DNA of 64,000 nucleotides. Origin: Gammaproteobacteria bacterium. Lineage in GTDB: Bacteria; Pseudomonadota; Gammaproteobacteria; Chromatiales; Chromatiaceae. Made by a program: the position numbers and the translations under genes. The stretch is taken from assembly GCA_011390365.1 (NCBI GenBank), contig JAABSM010000003.1, positions 30,380 to 94,379 on the forward strand, read 5' to 3'. How positions within the stretch are numbered: the first letter of the stretch is position 1; every line of letters starts with the position of its first letter. Shown one piece after another: positions 53,579-62,677 of the stretch. Under the pieces are notes generated by a model, which was not told the origin of the DNA, did not search any database, and was given only the letters and a program-made list of their open reading frames with translations.

Positions 53579-56500
53579 TCACCCCTCCGAAGCATTATTG
53601 ATGATCTCGAACACCGCATCCAGGTACCGGCCCTCCGTCGCTTCGCTGGCCTGGCGGATGTAGGCGGGGATGAGTTCGAGGAATTCGGCGTGGCTGGTGG
53701 GTTGGTACTCCAGCAGCGCCTCGATCATGGCGGGGCGTAGCAGGCGTTGGTGGTCGGGGGTGTTTGGGTGGGCCGGGCGTATGACCTTCTGGTCGAAGCG
53801 GCGGAGTTTGTCGCGCAGGTCGCCGCCGCCGCGGATGGCCTCCTGCTCCTGGGCCTCCTCGATCTCGGTCTGGTCGATGATCGCCTCGATCTCGGCACTT
53901 TCACTTTCCGTCTCTGCCTCGCTGATCTCCGCGCCTTCCGGCGGCAGCGGCGTCTTGAGGGCGTGGAGTTCGCGCAGGATCGGGATGAGTTCGCCCTGGG
54001 GGTTCTTGAACCAGTCGGTGGACCAGATGCGGCGGATGCGCCAGCCGAGGCGTTCGAGCACCGCCTGACGCAGGCGGTCCCGGTCCCGCGCCGACTTGCC
54101 GGAGTGATAAGTCGCGCCGTCGCACTCGATCCCCATCAGGTAACGGCCCGGATTGCCGGGGTCGAGCACCGCCACGTCGATGAAGAAGCCGGCCACGCCG
54201 ACTTGCGGGATGCATTCGAACCCCTCCTTGCCCAGCGCCCGCATCACGGCGATCTCGAAGTCGCTGTCGGGGCGCTTGCCGGTATGGCGCTCGTGGGCGT
54301 GGAGGATGCCGGTCTCGCAGTAGCTGAGGAAGCCGCGCAGCGCCTTGACGCCCCGCTTGCTGCTGGGTGAAATGAGGATGTCCTCCGAGTCCATGGAGCT
54401 GAAGATGTGCATGCGCTGGCGGGAGCGGGTGAAGAGGACATTCAAGCGACGGTGGCCGACGTCGGAGTTGATCGGGCCGAAGCGCTGGTAGACCCGGCCG
54501 CCCGGCTCTTGCGGACCGTAGGTCATGGAGATGAAGATCACGTCCCGCTCGTCGCCCTGGACGTTCTCCAGGTTTTTCACGAAAAGGGATTCATAACGCT
54601 GGCCGTCCCGCTCCAGCTGTTCCTGGAAGGCGGGATCCTCCTTGGCCAGGGCCTCGATGGCCCGTTCCAGCTGCAAGCGCTGTTCGGCGCTCATGGCGAC
54701 CACGCCCAGGGTCTCTTCGGGGCGATGGCGAAAGTGTTCCCGCACCGCTTCGGAGATGACCCTGGCCTCCTCCATGTTGCGGCGATTGACAAAGCAGCCG
54801 CGGGGGATGCGGGAGTATTGCACGCCATGGTCGGCGGTGGCCTTCCAGGGCGAGGGGAAGAGCACCAGATTGCCGTCGTAGAAGCTGTGATTGGAGAAGG
54901 CGATCAGGCTCTGGTGGCGGGAGCGGTAGTGCCATCTCAACCGGCGCAGGTCGAACATCGGCAGGGTGGCGTCAAGGATGCTTTCCGACTCCTCGATGGC
55001 GGTGGCCTCGTCGTCATCCTGTTCCACCACCCGATCGAAGAAGCTGGTGGGCGGCAGCTGCTTGGGGTCGCCCACTACCACCAGTTGCGCGCCGCGGGCG
55101 ATGGCGCCGAGGGCATCCTGGGGCTTGATCTGGGAGGCCTCGTCCATCACCACCAGGTCGAATTCGATCTGGCCCGGGGCGAGGTATTGGGCCACCGACA
55201 TGGGACCCATCATGAAGCAGGGCTTGAGGGCGACCAGGGCGTTGCTGGCCCGCTCTAACAGCTGGCGGATGGGGATGTGGCGGGTGCGCTTGGAGGCCTC
55301 GTGCTCCAGCAGGTAGCGCTCGCTGAGGTCGCGCACCCGCCCGCCGCGCACGCCGGCGGGGATGGGGTGCTGGTCGATCTTCCAGGCGATCCGTTCGCAT
55401 TGCAGCCGCTTGAGGGTGTTGTCGTAGCCGGCGAACTGCTCTTGCAGCGCCTCCTGGGCGTGGCCGGAGAAGCGTTCCAGCTGCGCCTCCTGGCGCAGGA
55501 TCTCCCGCGCCAGCAGGTCGTGGATGCCGGCCTGATAGGCCGGTTCCAGTTGCGCCAGCGGCAGTTCACCCTGTTCGAGGGCGCGGATCAGGGCGGCCAG
55601 CCCCAGCCCCGCGCAACGCTCGCGCATGCGCACATAGTCGAGCCAGCCTTGCAGGGTGTGGCCCCGCTCCAGCGCCCGCTGGTTGCGGGCGATCAGGGGC
55701 GCGAAGGTGTCGCCGGATCGGGCGATCCACTGATCCCAGTCGATGCGCAGGCGCTCGGCGAAGGTCTGGTAGCGTTGGTGATGGTCGGCGAAGGCCTGGC
55801 CCAGTTCCCGGTGGCGACCCTTGAGGGCCTCGAAGCTGGCGGCTTGCGGATGGTCGAGGAGGTAGCGGACCAACGGCGGGTGGTGAAGGTCGTTGTCGAT
55901 GACCTGCGCCAGTTTCAGGGTATTGGCCAGACGCGAAAGGCCTGCCTGGTTGTCTTTACCCAGCCCGAGTTGCAGCCCCAGGCGACCGTCGAACAGCCTG
56001 CCGTCGTAGTCCGCCTCGCGCCAGATCTCGCTGCGTTGCTGGAGCCGGCCGAGCTGCTCGATGCGATCGGCGAGGCCCGCCAGTGATAGATTGTGATCCT
56101 CCACCAGCGGGCCGCAGGCGCGGATCGCCGCTTGAACGGATTGGTTGAGGTTGGGGATCAGCCCCTGTTCGCCGAACAGGAGGGTCTCGGGATTCCGCAG
56201 TTCCGCCACCGGGGCGAAGACCTCCTTGAGGCTGGCCAAGTCGTCGAGGATGTCGTCGAGGCGTCGCGCCACGCCCCGCTCGCTCAGGGAGCGCACCGCC
56301 TTGCCGGCGGAGGGGGGCAGTGCAAGCAGGGCGTCGCCCATCGCCACCTTGGCCCCGAAACCTATGCCATAGTGACCGCGGATCTCCCGATACCAGCCGC
56401 GCAGCCCTTCCAGTCGCTCCAGGTCGCTGTCCAGGCCCTGGAAGTGTTCGCCAAGGGTGCGGCGGTAGTCGCCATTCTCCGCCAGCTCCCGTTGGCCGGC

Positions 56501-59083
56501 ATCGAAGCGGATCAGCGCCGGCAGCTGCTCGGTCAATGCATCAAGGGAGGCCTTGGGGCGGCTGGAGAGACCAAGCAGGCGCTTGCGGGCGTCCCGCCAA
56601 TCCCCCTTGAACCACTTGAACAGGCCGCCGCTGGCCAGGGTGCGGCGGATCTCCTCCAGCTCGCCGGCGGCGTCGAGGCGATCGAGCAGGAAGGTGGGGG
56701 CGAGACCGTCCCGCTGCCGCCGCAGCTCCTCCACCCGTTGGCGCAGTGGCGGCAGCAGGCTGTCCAGTTCATCGTTATCGAAGCGATCATCCCGGTGTTG
56801 CCAGTAGCCGGGGTCGAGGGCGGCGATGAGCTGGATCGCCTGGCGGAACTCGCCCAGCCCCTGCTCGCTGAGGGCGAGGTGTTCACTGGCCTGGGGTCCC
56901 AAGGCCTGGCTCAACCCCTCCAGCGCCTCGTGCAGCTCGTCGATCTGGTCGGCGAGGGCGGAGAGGCGGTTGAGGGCCTCCGCCAACCGGCCCAGTTCGA
57001 CCTGCTCCCCCACCAGTTCTTGCAGCCGTGCCGAGGCCTGGATCAGCTGATCCACCGCCGACAGGTCTTCCAGTAGCTGGTGGTCCACCTGTTCGCCAAG
57101 GGCCGCGAAGAGGGACTGGATCTCCAGGAACAGCTCCAGATAGCGCTGCGTCTTCTCCAGCACCTCGCCGCGCAGCAGCGGCAGGCGGTCGAGCAGTTCG
57201 TCGCCGGCCAGCGGCGGGAGCCTCTCCAGATCCGTCAGCAGGCGGGCGAAGGCCGGGGCGGTGTCGCCCAGCTCATCGGGTTCGCAGGCGAGATCCGCCG
57301 CCAGCTCTTCGCGCAGGCTCGCCAGCCTTTGCAACGCCCCTTGCCAGTCGCTCAACAGCGTCTTGATCGGGTCGAGGTCGAAGGTCTGGAGTTCACCGTT
57401 GCCCACCCCGCACCAGGGATGGTCGGTGAGGGCGGCGCCCCCTTCGGGCTGGTTTTCGAGTTGCTCCAGTACCGCTTGGTAGACCTTGGCGAAGGCGGCG
57501 ACCTGATCCCGGTTGCGGCGCTGGGCCTCGGGGTCGTAATTTTCGCCGTTCCAGCCTTCCGGATGGAGCGCTTGCGGGGCGATGTCGATCTCGTGGCGAT
57601 AGCGGGTGGCGGCCATGAAGATCTCGTGGAGGGTCTTGCCGGTCGCCTTCCAGGGGCGGTTGATCCGCTCCGCATGGGCCTTGAGCTGCTCCTTCAGGTT
57701 TTCGTAGCGTTCGATCTCCAGCGCTATCTGGTCCGGGGTGCGGTAGTTACCCTGGCTGTGCAGGCGCGCGCGGATCTCCTCCAATACCCGCTGCTTGCGG
57801 GACTTGTGGCTGTGCAGCTCCAGGCAGAACTCCCCCAGGCCGACCCGATCGAGGCGGCTGCGTACCACCTCCAGCGCCGCCAGCTTCTCGGCCACGAACA
57901 GCACCTTCTTGCCCTGGGCCATGGCCGCCGCGATCAGGTTGGTGATGGTCTGGGACTTGCCGGTGCCCGGCGGCCCCTCGATCACCAGGTTCCTGCCGTC
58001 CACCGCGTCGATCAGGGCGCTGTGCTGAGAGCTGTCGGCGTCATCGATCAGCGGGTAGCGTTCGTGGACCCCCTCCAGTTCGTCGATGGGGTGCTCTTCG
58101 CCGAAGCCGAGGTTGTCGCCGACCGCTTGCGGTTCCTCTTCGTAGCCCTCCAGAAAGCGGGAGACCACCGCATGGCCGGCGATGCTCGCCCCCTCCGGCC
58201 AGCGCGCCGGGTCCAGGTCGAGATACATCAACAGCTTGCTGAAGTTGAGCAGGGTCAGGGAGATGTAACGCCGCACCCGCCAGCGGGGCTGGGTCTCTTC
58301 GATCAGCGCTTGTACCCGCGCCAGATAGGCCTCGGGCGTGGTCTCCTCGTCCAGCTCCGGCAGCGCCATGCCGAAATCCACATGCAGCTTCTCCCGCAGC
58401 GACAGGTTGGGGATGATCTCCTCGCCGGAGTAGCTCAGGGTGTATTCATAGGTGTGGGTCTTGGGGTTGAGACGCCCCTTGTGCAGCCGCGCCGGCAGCA
58501 GAAACAGGGGCGCGCGGCGCGCGGCATCGCTGCTCGGCGACTCATACCACTCCAGGAAGCCGAAGGTGAGATAGAGGATATTCGCCCCCATCTCCTCAAT
58601 CGCCGACTCCGCCGCCTGGTACAGCCCCTTGAGTCGCGCCTCCAGTTCATGGGGATAGAGCAGGGTCTGAATCGCCTTGTCCGCGTGCTTGCGCCCATCC
58701 CCCTCGACGGACTCGCTCGGCACCTCATAACTGGTCGCCAACCCCAGATGGCGCGCCCACTCCTCCGCGTTCGGCTCATTACGCAGGCGCTCCAGCTCCC
58801 CCGTCTCCGGGTCCTGGCCCAGATAACCCGCCTCGATCAACCCCTCCTGCGACGGCTCGGGGACGGCGAGAAAGCGCATCTCCGCATCCTTCAACAGCGT
58901 CTCCGCCAACTGATCCGGCAACTCATCGATCACCCGCAGACTCGAACCTTTGGTATGGCGAAAGTTGATCAGCCGATTGCGCGCGGTCAGATCCAGCAGA
59001 CGCATGCGCAGGCTCTCCAGCGCCTTCAGGGCCTGGGGGCTGGCGGGGGAGGTTTGGGCGGGGGTTTCGCTATTGTTGTCCAT
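53579..59083 (-). CDS. DUF4011-type SF1 helicase fused to Vsr/MTES_1575-like endonuclease (probable defence protein)
   Basis: An 1834-residue protein. The N-terminal DUF4011-like region (about 20-340) starts with LRMRLLDLTARNRLINFRHT. A split SF1 helicase follows: Walker A EGPPGTGKSQTITN (about 370), then a ~900-residue helical insertion, then motif II VMDEASQIKPQDALG (about 1314), motif III GDPKQLPPTSFF and motif VI-like LNVLFTRSRQRM (about 1555). Residues about 1600-1700 are a PD-(D/E)xK fold of Vsr/MTES_1575 type with FFIDVAV and GIECDGATYHSGKSARDRDR. A C-terminal tail follows. Relatives with this layout are found in defence islands. Here it neighbours an orphan antitoxin and RecD2. Anti-phage or nucleic-acid restriction function is inference. 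Confidence 0.88.
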   Translation of the reverse strand: MDNNSETPAQTSPASPQALKALESLRMRLLDLTARNRLINFRHTKGSSLRVIDELPDQLAETLLKDAEMRFLAVPEPSQEGLIEAGYLGQDPETGELERLRNEPNAEEWARHLGLATSYEVPSESVEGDGRKHADKAIQTLLYPHELEARLKGLYQAAESAIEEMGANILYLTFGFLEWYESPSSDAARRAPLFLLPARLHKGRLNPKTHTYEYTLSYSGEEIIPNLSLREKLHVDFGMALPELDEETTPEAYLARVQALIEETQPRWRVRRYISLTLLNFSKLLMYLDLDPARWPEGASIAGHAVVSRFLEGYEEEPQAVGDNLGFGEEHPIDELEGVHERYPLIDDADSSQHSALIDAVDGRNLVIEGPPGTGKSQTITNLIAAAMAQGKKVLFVAEKLAALEVVRSRLDRVGLGEFCLELHSHKSRKQRVLEEIRARLHSQGNYRTPDQIALEIERYENLKEQLKAHAERINRPWKATGKTLHEIFMAATRYRHEIDIAPQALHPEGWNGENYDPEAQRRNRDQVAAFAKVYQAVLEQLENQPEGGAALTDHPWCGVGNGELQTFDLDPIKTLLSDWQGALQRLASLREELAADLACEPDELGDTAPAFARLLTDLERLPPLAGDELLDRLPLLRGEVLEKTQRYLELFLEIQSLFAALGEQVDHQLLEDLSAVDQLIQASARLQELVGEQVELGRLAEALNRLSALADQIDELHEALEGLSQALGPQASEHLALSEQGLGEFRQAIQLIAALDPGYWQHRDDRFDNDELDSLLPPLRQRVEELRRQRDGLAPTFLLDRLDAAGELEEIRRTLASGGLFKWFKGDWRDARKRLLGLSSRPKASLDALTEQLPALIRFDAGQRELAENGDYRRTLGEHFQGLDSDLERLEGLRGWYREIRGHYGIGFGAKVAMGDALLALPPSAGKAVRSLSERGVARRLDDILDDLASLKEVFAPVAELRNPETLLFGEQGLIPNLNQSVQAAIRACGPLVEDHNLSLAGLADRIEQLGRLQQRSEIWREADYDGRLFDGRLGLQLGLGKDNQAGLSRLANTLKLAQVIDNDLHHPPLVRYLLDHPQAASFEALKGRHRELGQAFADHHQRYQTFAERLRIDWDQWIARSGDTFAPLIARNQRALERGHTLQGWLDYVRMRERCAGLGLAALIRALEQGELPLAQLEPAYQAGIHDLLAREILRQEAQLERFSGHAQEALQEQFAGYDNTLKRLQCERIAWKIDQHPIPAGVRGGRVRDLSERYLLEHEASKRTRHIPIRQLLERASNALVALKPCFMMGPMSVAQYLAPGQIEFDLVVMDEASQIKPQDALGAIARGAQLVVVGDPKQLPPTSFFDRVVEQDDDEATAIEESESILDATLPMFDLRRLRWHYRSRHQSLIAFSNHSFYDGNLVLFPSPWKATADHGVQYSRIPRGCFVNRRNMEEARVISEAVREHFRHRPEETLGVVAMSAEQRLQLERAIEALAKEDPAFQEQLERDGQRYESLFVKNLENVQGDERDVIFISMTYGPQEPGGRVYQRFGPINSDVGHRRLNVLFTRSRQRMHIFSSMDSEDILISPSSKRGVKALRGFLSYCETGILHAHERHTGKRPDSDFEIAVMRALGKEGFECIPQVGVAGFFIDVAVLDPGNPGRYLMGIECDGATYHSGKSARDRDRLRQAVLERLGWRIRRIWSTDWFKNPQGELIPILRELHALKTPLPPEGAEISEAETESESAEIEAIIDQTEIEEAQEQEAIRGGGDLRDKLRRFDQKVIRPAHPNTPDHQRLLRPAMIEALLEYQPTSHAEFLELIPAYIRQASEATEGRYLDAVFEIINNASEG

Positions 59084-59157
59084 TTTGCACTGCTATATCA
59101 TGTTGTTTTTCGGTATAATTAGAGATTGATGCGCAACACGCAGATGAGGCTGAAGAG

Positions 59158-59379
59158 ATGTCCGTCGCATTAAAGCAGATCGTCGAGAACATCGCCAAAT
59201 TGTCTTCGGATGAAAAGGCCTTGGTAGCGCATTGCCTTACCTCCTCTTTGGATGATCAACAGGACGAAAACGTCGATCAAGCCTGGGCTGAGCTGGTCCA
59301 AACAAGAATTACCGAGATTCAGTCTGGAGAGGTTCAAGGGGTTTCCTGGGGCGAAATAAAGAACCGGGTTACTGGATAA
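59158..59379 (+). CDS. Addiction-module antitoxin-like protein, no toxin gene adjacent
   Basis: A 73-residue protein: LSSDEKALVAHCLTSSLDD, then DQAWAELVQTRITEIQSGEV and GVSWGEIKNRV. This matches the unstable-antitoxin family whose partner is usually a RelE/ParE-type toxin directly downstream. The following DNA holds no such gene, only a TfoX remnant on the other strand, so it is an orphan. A TATAAT sequence lies about 40 bases upstream at 59114-59119. It is divergent from the helicase-nuclease gene. Confidence 0.8.
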   Translation: MSVALKQIVENIAKLSSDEKALVAHCLTSSLDDQQDENVDQAWAELVQTRITEIQSGEVQGVSWGEIKNRVTG

Positions 59380-59433
59380 AGAGAACTTGACGAAATGGGG
59401 GCAGGTGCTCACGCTCCAGCCTCCAGCCTGGAT

Positions 59434-59558
59434 TTACTTCTTCCGCTTGCCCCGCCGTGCCACCTCCAACGCCTTGTTCGCCCACTCCCCATGCGGATCG
59501 TGCCCAGGCCGCCGAGCAGCTCCTGGATGTAATCGATGTAGGGATTGCTGACGGGCAT
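59434..59558 (-). pseudogene. TfoX N-terminal domain remnant with internal deletion
   Basis: Read on the minus strand, the segment starts MPVSNPYIDYIQELLGGLG, a typical TfoX_N beginning. In a shifted frame it ends EWANKALEVARRGKRKK, a typical TfoX_N end. The central ~70 residues (the MFGG-containing core) are missing and the two ends are in different frames. So an in-place deletion has destroyed a small TfoX-like gene. Confidence 0.6.
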
Positions 59559-59585
59559 GGCGTGCTCCTTTGTTCATATCGCGAT

Positions 59586-59618
59586 CAGGACTGCCAGTCC
59601 TTCGAGGCTGGCAGTCCT
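59586..59618. repeat. Copy of the palindromic repeat family
   Basis: CAGGACTGCCAGTCCTT, CG, AGGCTGGCAGTCCTCC: the same double-unit layout as 21629-21663 with a small deletion in the right half. It lies between the TfoX remnant and recD2; the rest of 59619-59775 shows no gene. Confidence 0.7.
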
Positions 59619-59775
59619 CCCGCAATTTACAGGATTTTTGGCGCCCCCCAGGTTTAGCTTGTGGCGTTGCACGAGCAGCGGAGTGACCGTAATCCACGGC
59701 GTGCAAGTGGTCAAGCGTCGTGCCTTGGCGCTCGGTGTATCATAGGCCAATTTTCCCAACACTTCAGTCTTCCCC

Positions 59776-61974
59776 ATGAGCGAACCCCGATCGCCCTACG
59801 CAGGCAATACCAGCCCCCTGGAGCATCTCGCCGGCTCCGTCGAGCGGGTGACATTCCACAGTCCGGAGAGCGGTTTTTGCGTGCTGCGGGTGAGGGTCAA
59901 GGGCCAGCGGGATCCGATCACGGTGGTGGGCAGCGCGGCGACGGTGACCGCGGGGGAGTTCGTGGAGTGCGAGGGGGCGTGGGTGACGGATCGCACCCAT
60001 GGGCTGCAATTCAAGGCGCGGGAGTTGCGGGTGGTGCCGCCCTCGACGCTGGAGGGGATCGAGAAGTATCTCGGCTCGGGGATGGTGAAGGGGATTGGTC
60101 CCCACTTCGCGAAAAAGCTGGTGGGGGCCTTCGGCGAGCGGGTCTTCGATGTGATCGAGGAGGAGCCGGAGCGGATGCTGGAGCTGGATGGCATCGGCCC
60201 CAAGCGCAAGGCGCGGGTGACCTCGGCCTGGGCGGAGCAGAAGGTGATACGGGAGATCATGGTCTTTCTCCAGTCCCACGGCGTGGGCACGGCGCGGGCG
60301 GTGCGCATCTTCAAGACCTATGGCGAGCAGGCGGTGGAGCGGGTGCGGGAGAACCCCTATCGCCTGGCCCTCGACATCCACGGCGTCGGCTTCAAGACCG
60401 CCGACACCATCGCCCACAAGCTGGGCATCCCCCACGACTCGCCGATGCGCGCCCAAGCCGGGGTGCGGCATGTGTTGCAGGAGCTATCCGGCAAGGGCCA
60501 TTGCGCCGCCTTTCACGCGCAACTGGTGGAACAGGCCAACGAGCTGCTGGAGATCCCGGTGCCGATTCTGGAGCAGGCGATCATCGCCGAGATCGACGAA
60601 GGCAACCTGACCCCGGAGCGGATCAACGACACCCCGGCCCTCTATCTTACCCCTTTGTATCGGGCGGAGTTGGGGGTGGTGGAGCATCTCGAACGGCTGC
60701 GGGGCGGGCCGCTGCCCTGGGGCGAGATCGACGCCGGCAAGGCGATCCCCTGGGTGGAGCAGCGTACCGGATTGCAGCTATCGCCCTCCCAGCGCGAGGC
60801 GATTGCTACAGTGATTCACAGCAAGGTCGCCATCATCACCGGCGGCCCGGGGGTGGGCAAGACCACCGTCGTCAATAGCATCCTCAAGATCATTCGCGCC
60901 AAGGGGACCCAGGTGCGGCTGTGCGCCCCCACCGGGCGCGCCGCCAAACGTCTCTCCGAATCCACCGGCCTGGAGGCCACCACCGTTCATCGTCTGCTGG
61001 AGTTCGACCCCCAGAGCATGGGCTTCAAGAAGAACCAGGAGGCGCCGCTGGAGCTGGAGCTGCTGGTGATGGACGAAAGCTCGATGATGGATACGGTGCT
61101 GATGAACCAGGTGCTGCGCGCCATCCCCAGCCACGCCGCGCTGCTGCTGGTGGGGGACGTGGACCAGCTCCCCTCGGTGGGACCCGGCAGGGTGCTGGCG
61201 GACCTGATCGCCTCCGAACGCATCACTACCGTGCGCCTGACCGAGATCTTCCGCCAGGCCGCCAGCTCCCGGATCATCGTCAACGCCCACCGCATCAACC
61301 AGGGCAGGATGCCGGAGCGCCCGCGAGAGGGCGAAGAGAGCGACTTCTACTTCGTCGAGGCGGAGACCCCGGAGAGCATCTTCGCCAAGCTGCTGAAGGT
61401 GGTTACCGAACGCATCCCGCAACGCTTCGGCCTGCATCCCGTGGATGACGTGCAGGTGCTCACCCCCATGAATCGCACCGGCCTGGGCGCGCGCACCCTC
61501 AACGTCGAGCTGCAAAAGGTCCTCAACCCCAACGGCCACCCCCAGCTCACCCGCTTCGGCTGGACCTACGCCCCCGGCGACAAGGTGATCCAGACCGCCA
61601 ACGACTACGACAAGGAGGTCTTCAACGGCGACATCGGCCGCATCGCCGAGATCGACGAGGCGGATGGGCTGCTGCAGATCGATTTTGATGGTCGCCGGGT
61701 GGAGTACGACTCCGGCGAACTCGATCAGGTTTCCCTCGCCTACGCCACCACCATCCACAAGAGCCAGGGCTCGGAATACCCGGCGGTGGTCATCCCCCTC
61801 TCCACCCAGCACTTCAACCTGCTCGAACGCAACCTGCTCTACACCGCCGTCACCCGCGGCAAGCAGCTGGTAGTCGTCATCGGCCAGCCCAGGGCGCTGG
61901 CCATCGCCGTCAATCGGCTGGAGGCGGGCAAGCGGTTGACTAATCTGGAATACCGGTTGCGAAGCTACCGGTAA
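59776..61974 (+). CDS. recD2: RecD2-type ATP-dependent 5'-3' DNA helicase
   Basis: A 732-residue SF1B helicase. The N-terminal OB-like and HhH region (about 18-200) contains [18 protein letters not shown] and [12 protein letters not shown]. The helicase core follows: Walker [12 protein letters not shown] (about 355), [14 protein letters not shown], motif [10 protein letters not shown] (about 432), [13 protein letters not shown], and motif VI region [17 protein letters not shown], then [12 protein letters not shown]. RecD2 proteins act outside RecBCD in repair and replication-fork processing. It stands alone, followed by the repeat-rich gap before tRNA-Val. Confidence 0.94.
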   Translation: MSEPRSPYAGNTSPLEHLAGSVERVTFHSPESGFCVLRVRVKGQRDPITVVGSAATVTAGEFVECEGAWVTDRTHGLQFKARELRVVPPSTLEGIEKYLGSGMVKGIGPHFAKKLVGAFGERVFDVIEEEPERMLELDGIGPKRKARVTSAWAEQKVIREIMVFLQSHGVGTARAVRIFKTYGEQAVERVRENPYRLALDIHGVGFKTADTIAHKLGIPHDSPMRAQAGVRHVLQELSGKGHCAAFHAQLVEQANELLEIPVPILEQAIIAEIDEGNLTPERINDTPALYLTPLYRAELGVVEHLERLRGGPLPWGEIDAGKAIPWVEQRTGLQLSPSQREAIATVIHSKVAIITGGPGVGKTTVVNSILKIIRAKGTQVRLCAPTGRAAKRLSESTGLEATTVHRLLEFDPQSMGFKKNQEAPLELELLVMDESSMMDTVLMNQVLRAIPSHAALLLVGDVDQLPSVGPGRVLADLIASERITTVRLTEIFRQAASSRIIVNAHRINQGRMPERPREGEESDFYFVEAETPESIFAKLLKVVTERIPQRFGLHPVDDVQVLTPMNRTGLGARTLNVELQKVLNPNGHPQLTRFGWTYAPGDKVIQTANDYDKEVFNGDIGRIAEIDEADGLLQIDFDGRRVEYDSGELDQVSLAYATTIHKSQGSEYPAVVIPLSTQHFNLLERNLLYTAVTRGKQLVVVIGQPRALAIAVNRLEAGKRLTNLEYRLRSYR

Positions 61975-62135
61975 CTGAGGGGGACGGCGGCTGTAAAAAA
62001 CAGTTCATCCGCGTTGAGTTTGCCGAATAGAGGGATTCTTCGCCTTGAACCCGGTACACCCCATGCTGGGACGGCAGAAGTTGGCGTTCCCGTGAACCGA
62101 GGCGCATCATCGGTCGGGGATGGAGCACACCTTGC

Positions 62136-62233
62136 CGGACGGGGCTTGCAGCCGTCCGCACCGTTATCCGCGGGCAATGCGGTTGCAGTGGGCCAGATAG
62201 GTAAAGGTGGGGACGGGTGTACAACACCCGTCC
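62136..62233. repeat. Pair of GGACGG...CCGTCC hairpins
   Basis: Hairpin one is CGGACGG (62136-62142) against CCGTCCG (62152-62158). Hairpin two is a perfect 10-bp stem GGACGGGTGT/ACACCCGTCC at 62211-62233 with a 3-base loop. The pair looks like one REP-type unit. Apart from it and the tRNA promoter, the gap 61975-62321 shows no gene. Confidence 0.6.
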
Positions 62234-62262
62234 GGCGCAGCGGTAGCCGGTGAAATTTTGAA

Positions 62263-62291
62263 TTGACCACCCGGCGGCTGGCAAGTAGAAT
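62263..62291 (+). promoter_or_regulatory. Promoter of tRNA-Val
   Basis: TTGACC at 62263-62268 and TAGAAT at 62286-62291 with exactly 17 bases between. The transcript would start about 25 bases before the tRNA. This is a close sigma-70 match. Confidence 0.75.
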
Positions 62292-62321
62292 GCCCGCTCT
62301 TTCCAAAAAGAACCCCCTATC

Positions 62322-62396
62322 GGGCGGCTAGCTCAGCGGGAGAGCACTGCCTTCACACGGCAGGGGTCACTGGTTCGATCCCAGTGCCGCCCACCA
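62322..62396 (+). tRNA. tRNA-Val(CAC)
   Basis: Acceptor stem GGGCGGC/GCCGCCC, D arm TAGCTCAGCGGGAGAGC, anticodon arm CTGCC-TTCACAC-GGCAG (anticodon CAC), T arm CACTGGTTCGATCCCAGTG and encoded CCA at 62394-62396. It has its own promoter and terminator and stands at the edge of the broken NACHT locus, a typical island position. Confidence 0.97.
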
Positions 62397-62417
62397 GATA
62401 ACATGCTTGAATAGTGC

Positions 62418-62458
62418 AAAAAAGCCTGGGAAACCAATGATGGTTCCCGGGCTTTTTT
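62418..62458 (+). terminator. Rho-independent terminator after tRNA-Val
   Basis: The stem GCCTGGGAAACC against GGTTCCCGGGC (one wobble, one bulge) around AATGAT is preceded by A6 and followed by T6. It lies 20 bases after the tRNA. Confidence 0.88.
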
Positions 62459-62677
62459 GTGTCTGTAGATTGCTGAAACATGGTCGCGGAGTAAAGGCCG
62501 AATGGGGATGCGCCGGGGACGGTTTCGTAGTGGGAGGTACAGGGGGGAGTCGCTGAGCCGGTCGCAGGTGCAACCCGGGACCGGCGACGAGGCCCACACA
62601 TCTTGATCGTTTATCCCCTTGCACCTTTCTAGCGTCTTTTGAGATGCTACCCCATAAAGCAGCGAAAAAGATCCCAC

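Noticed and set aside
57080-59122. 680-codon frame antisense to the helicase-nuclease gene
   Set aside because: No start signal or domain, and it covers the conserved Walker A region of the real gene.
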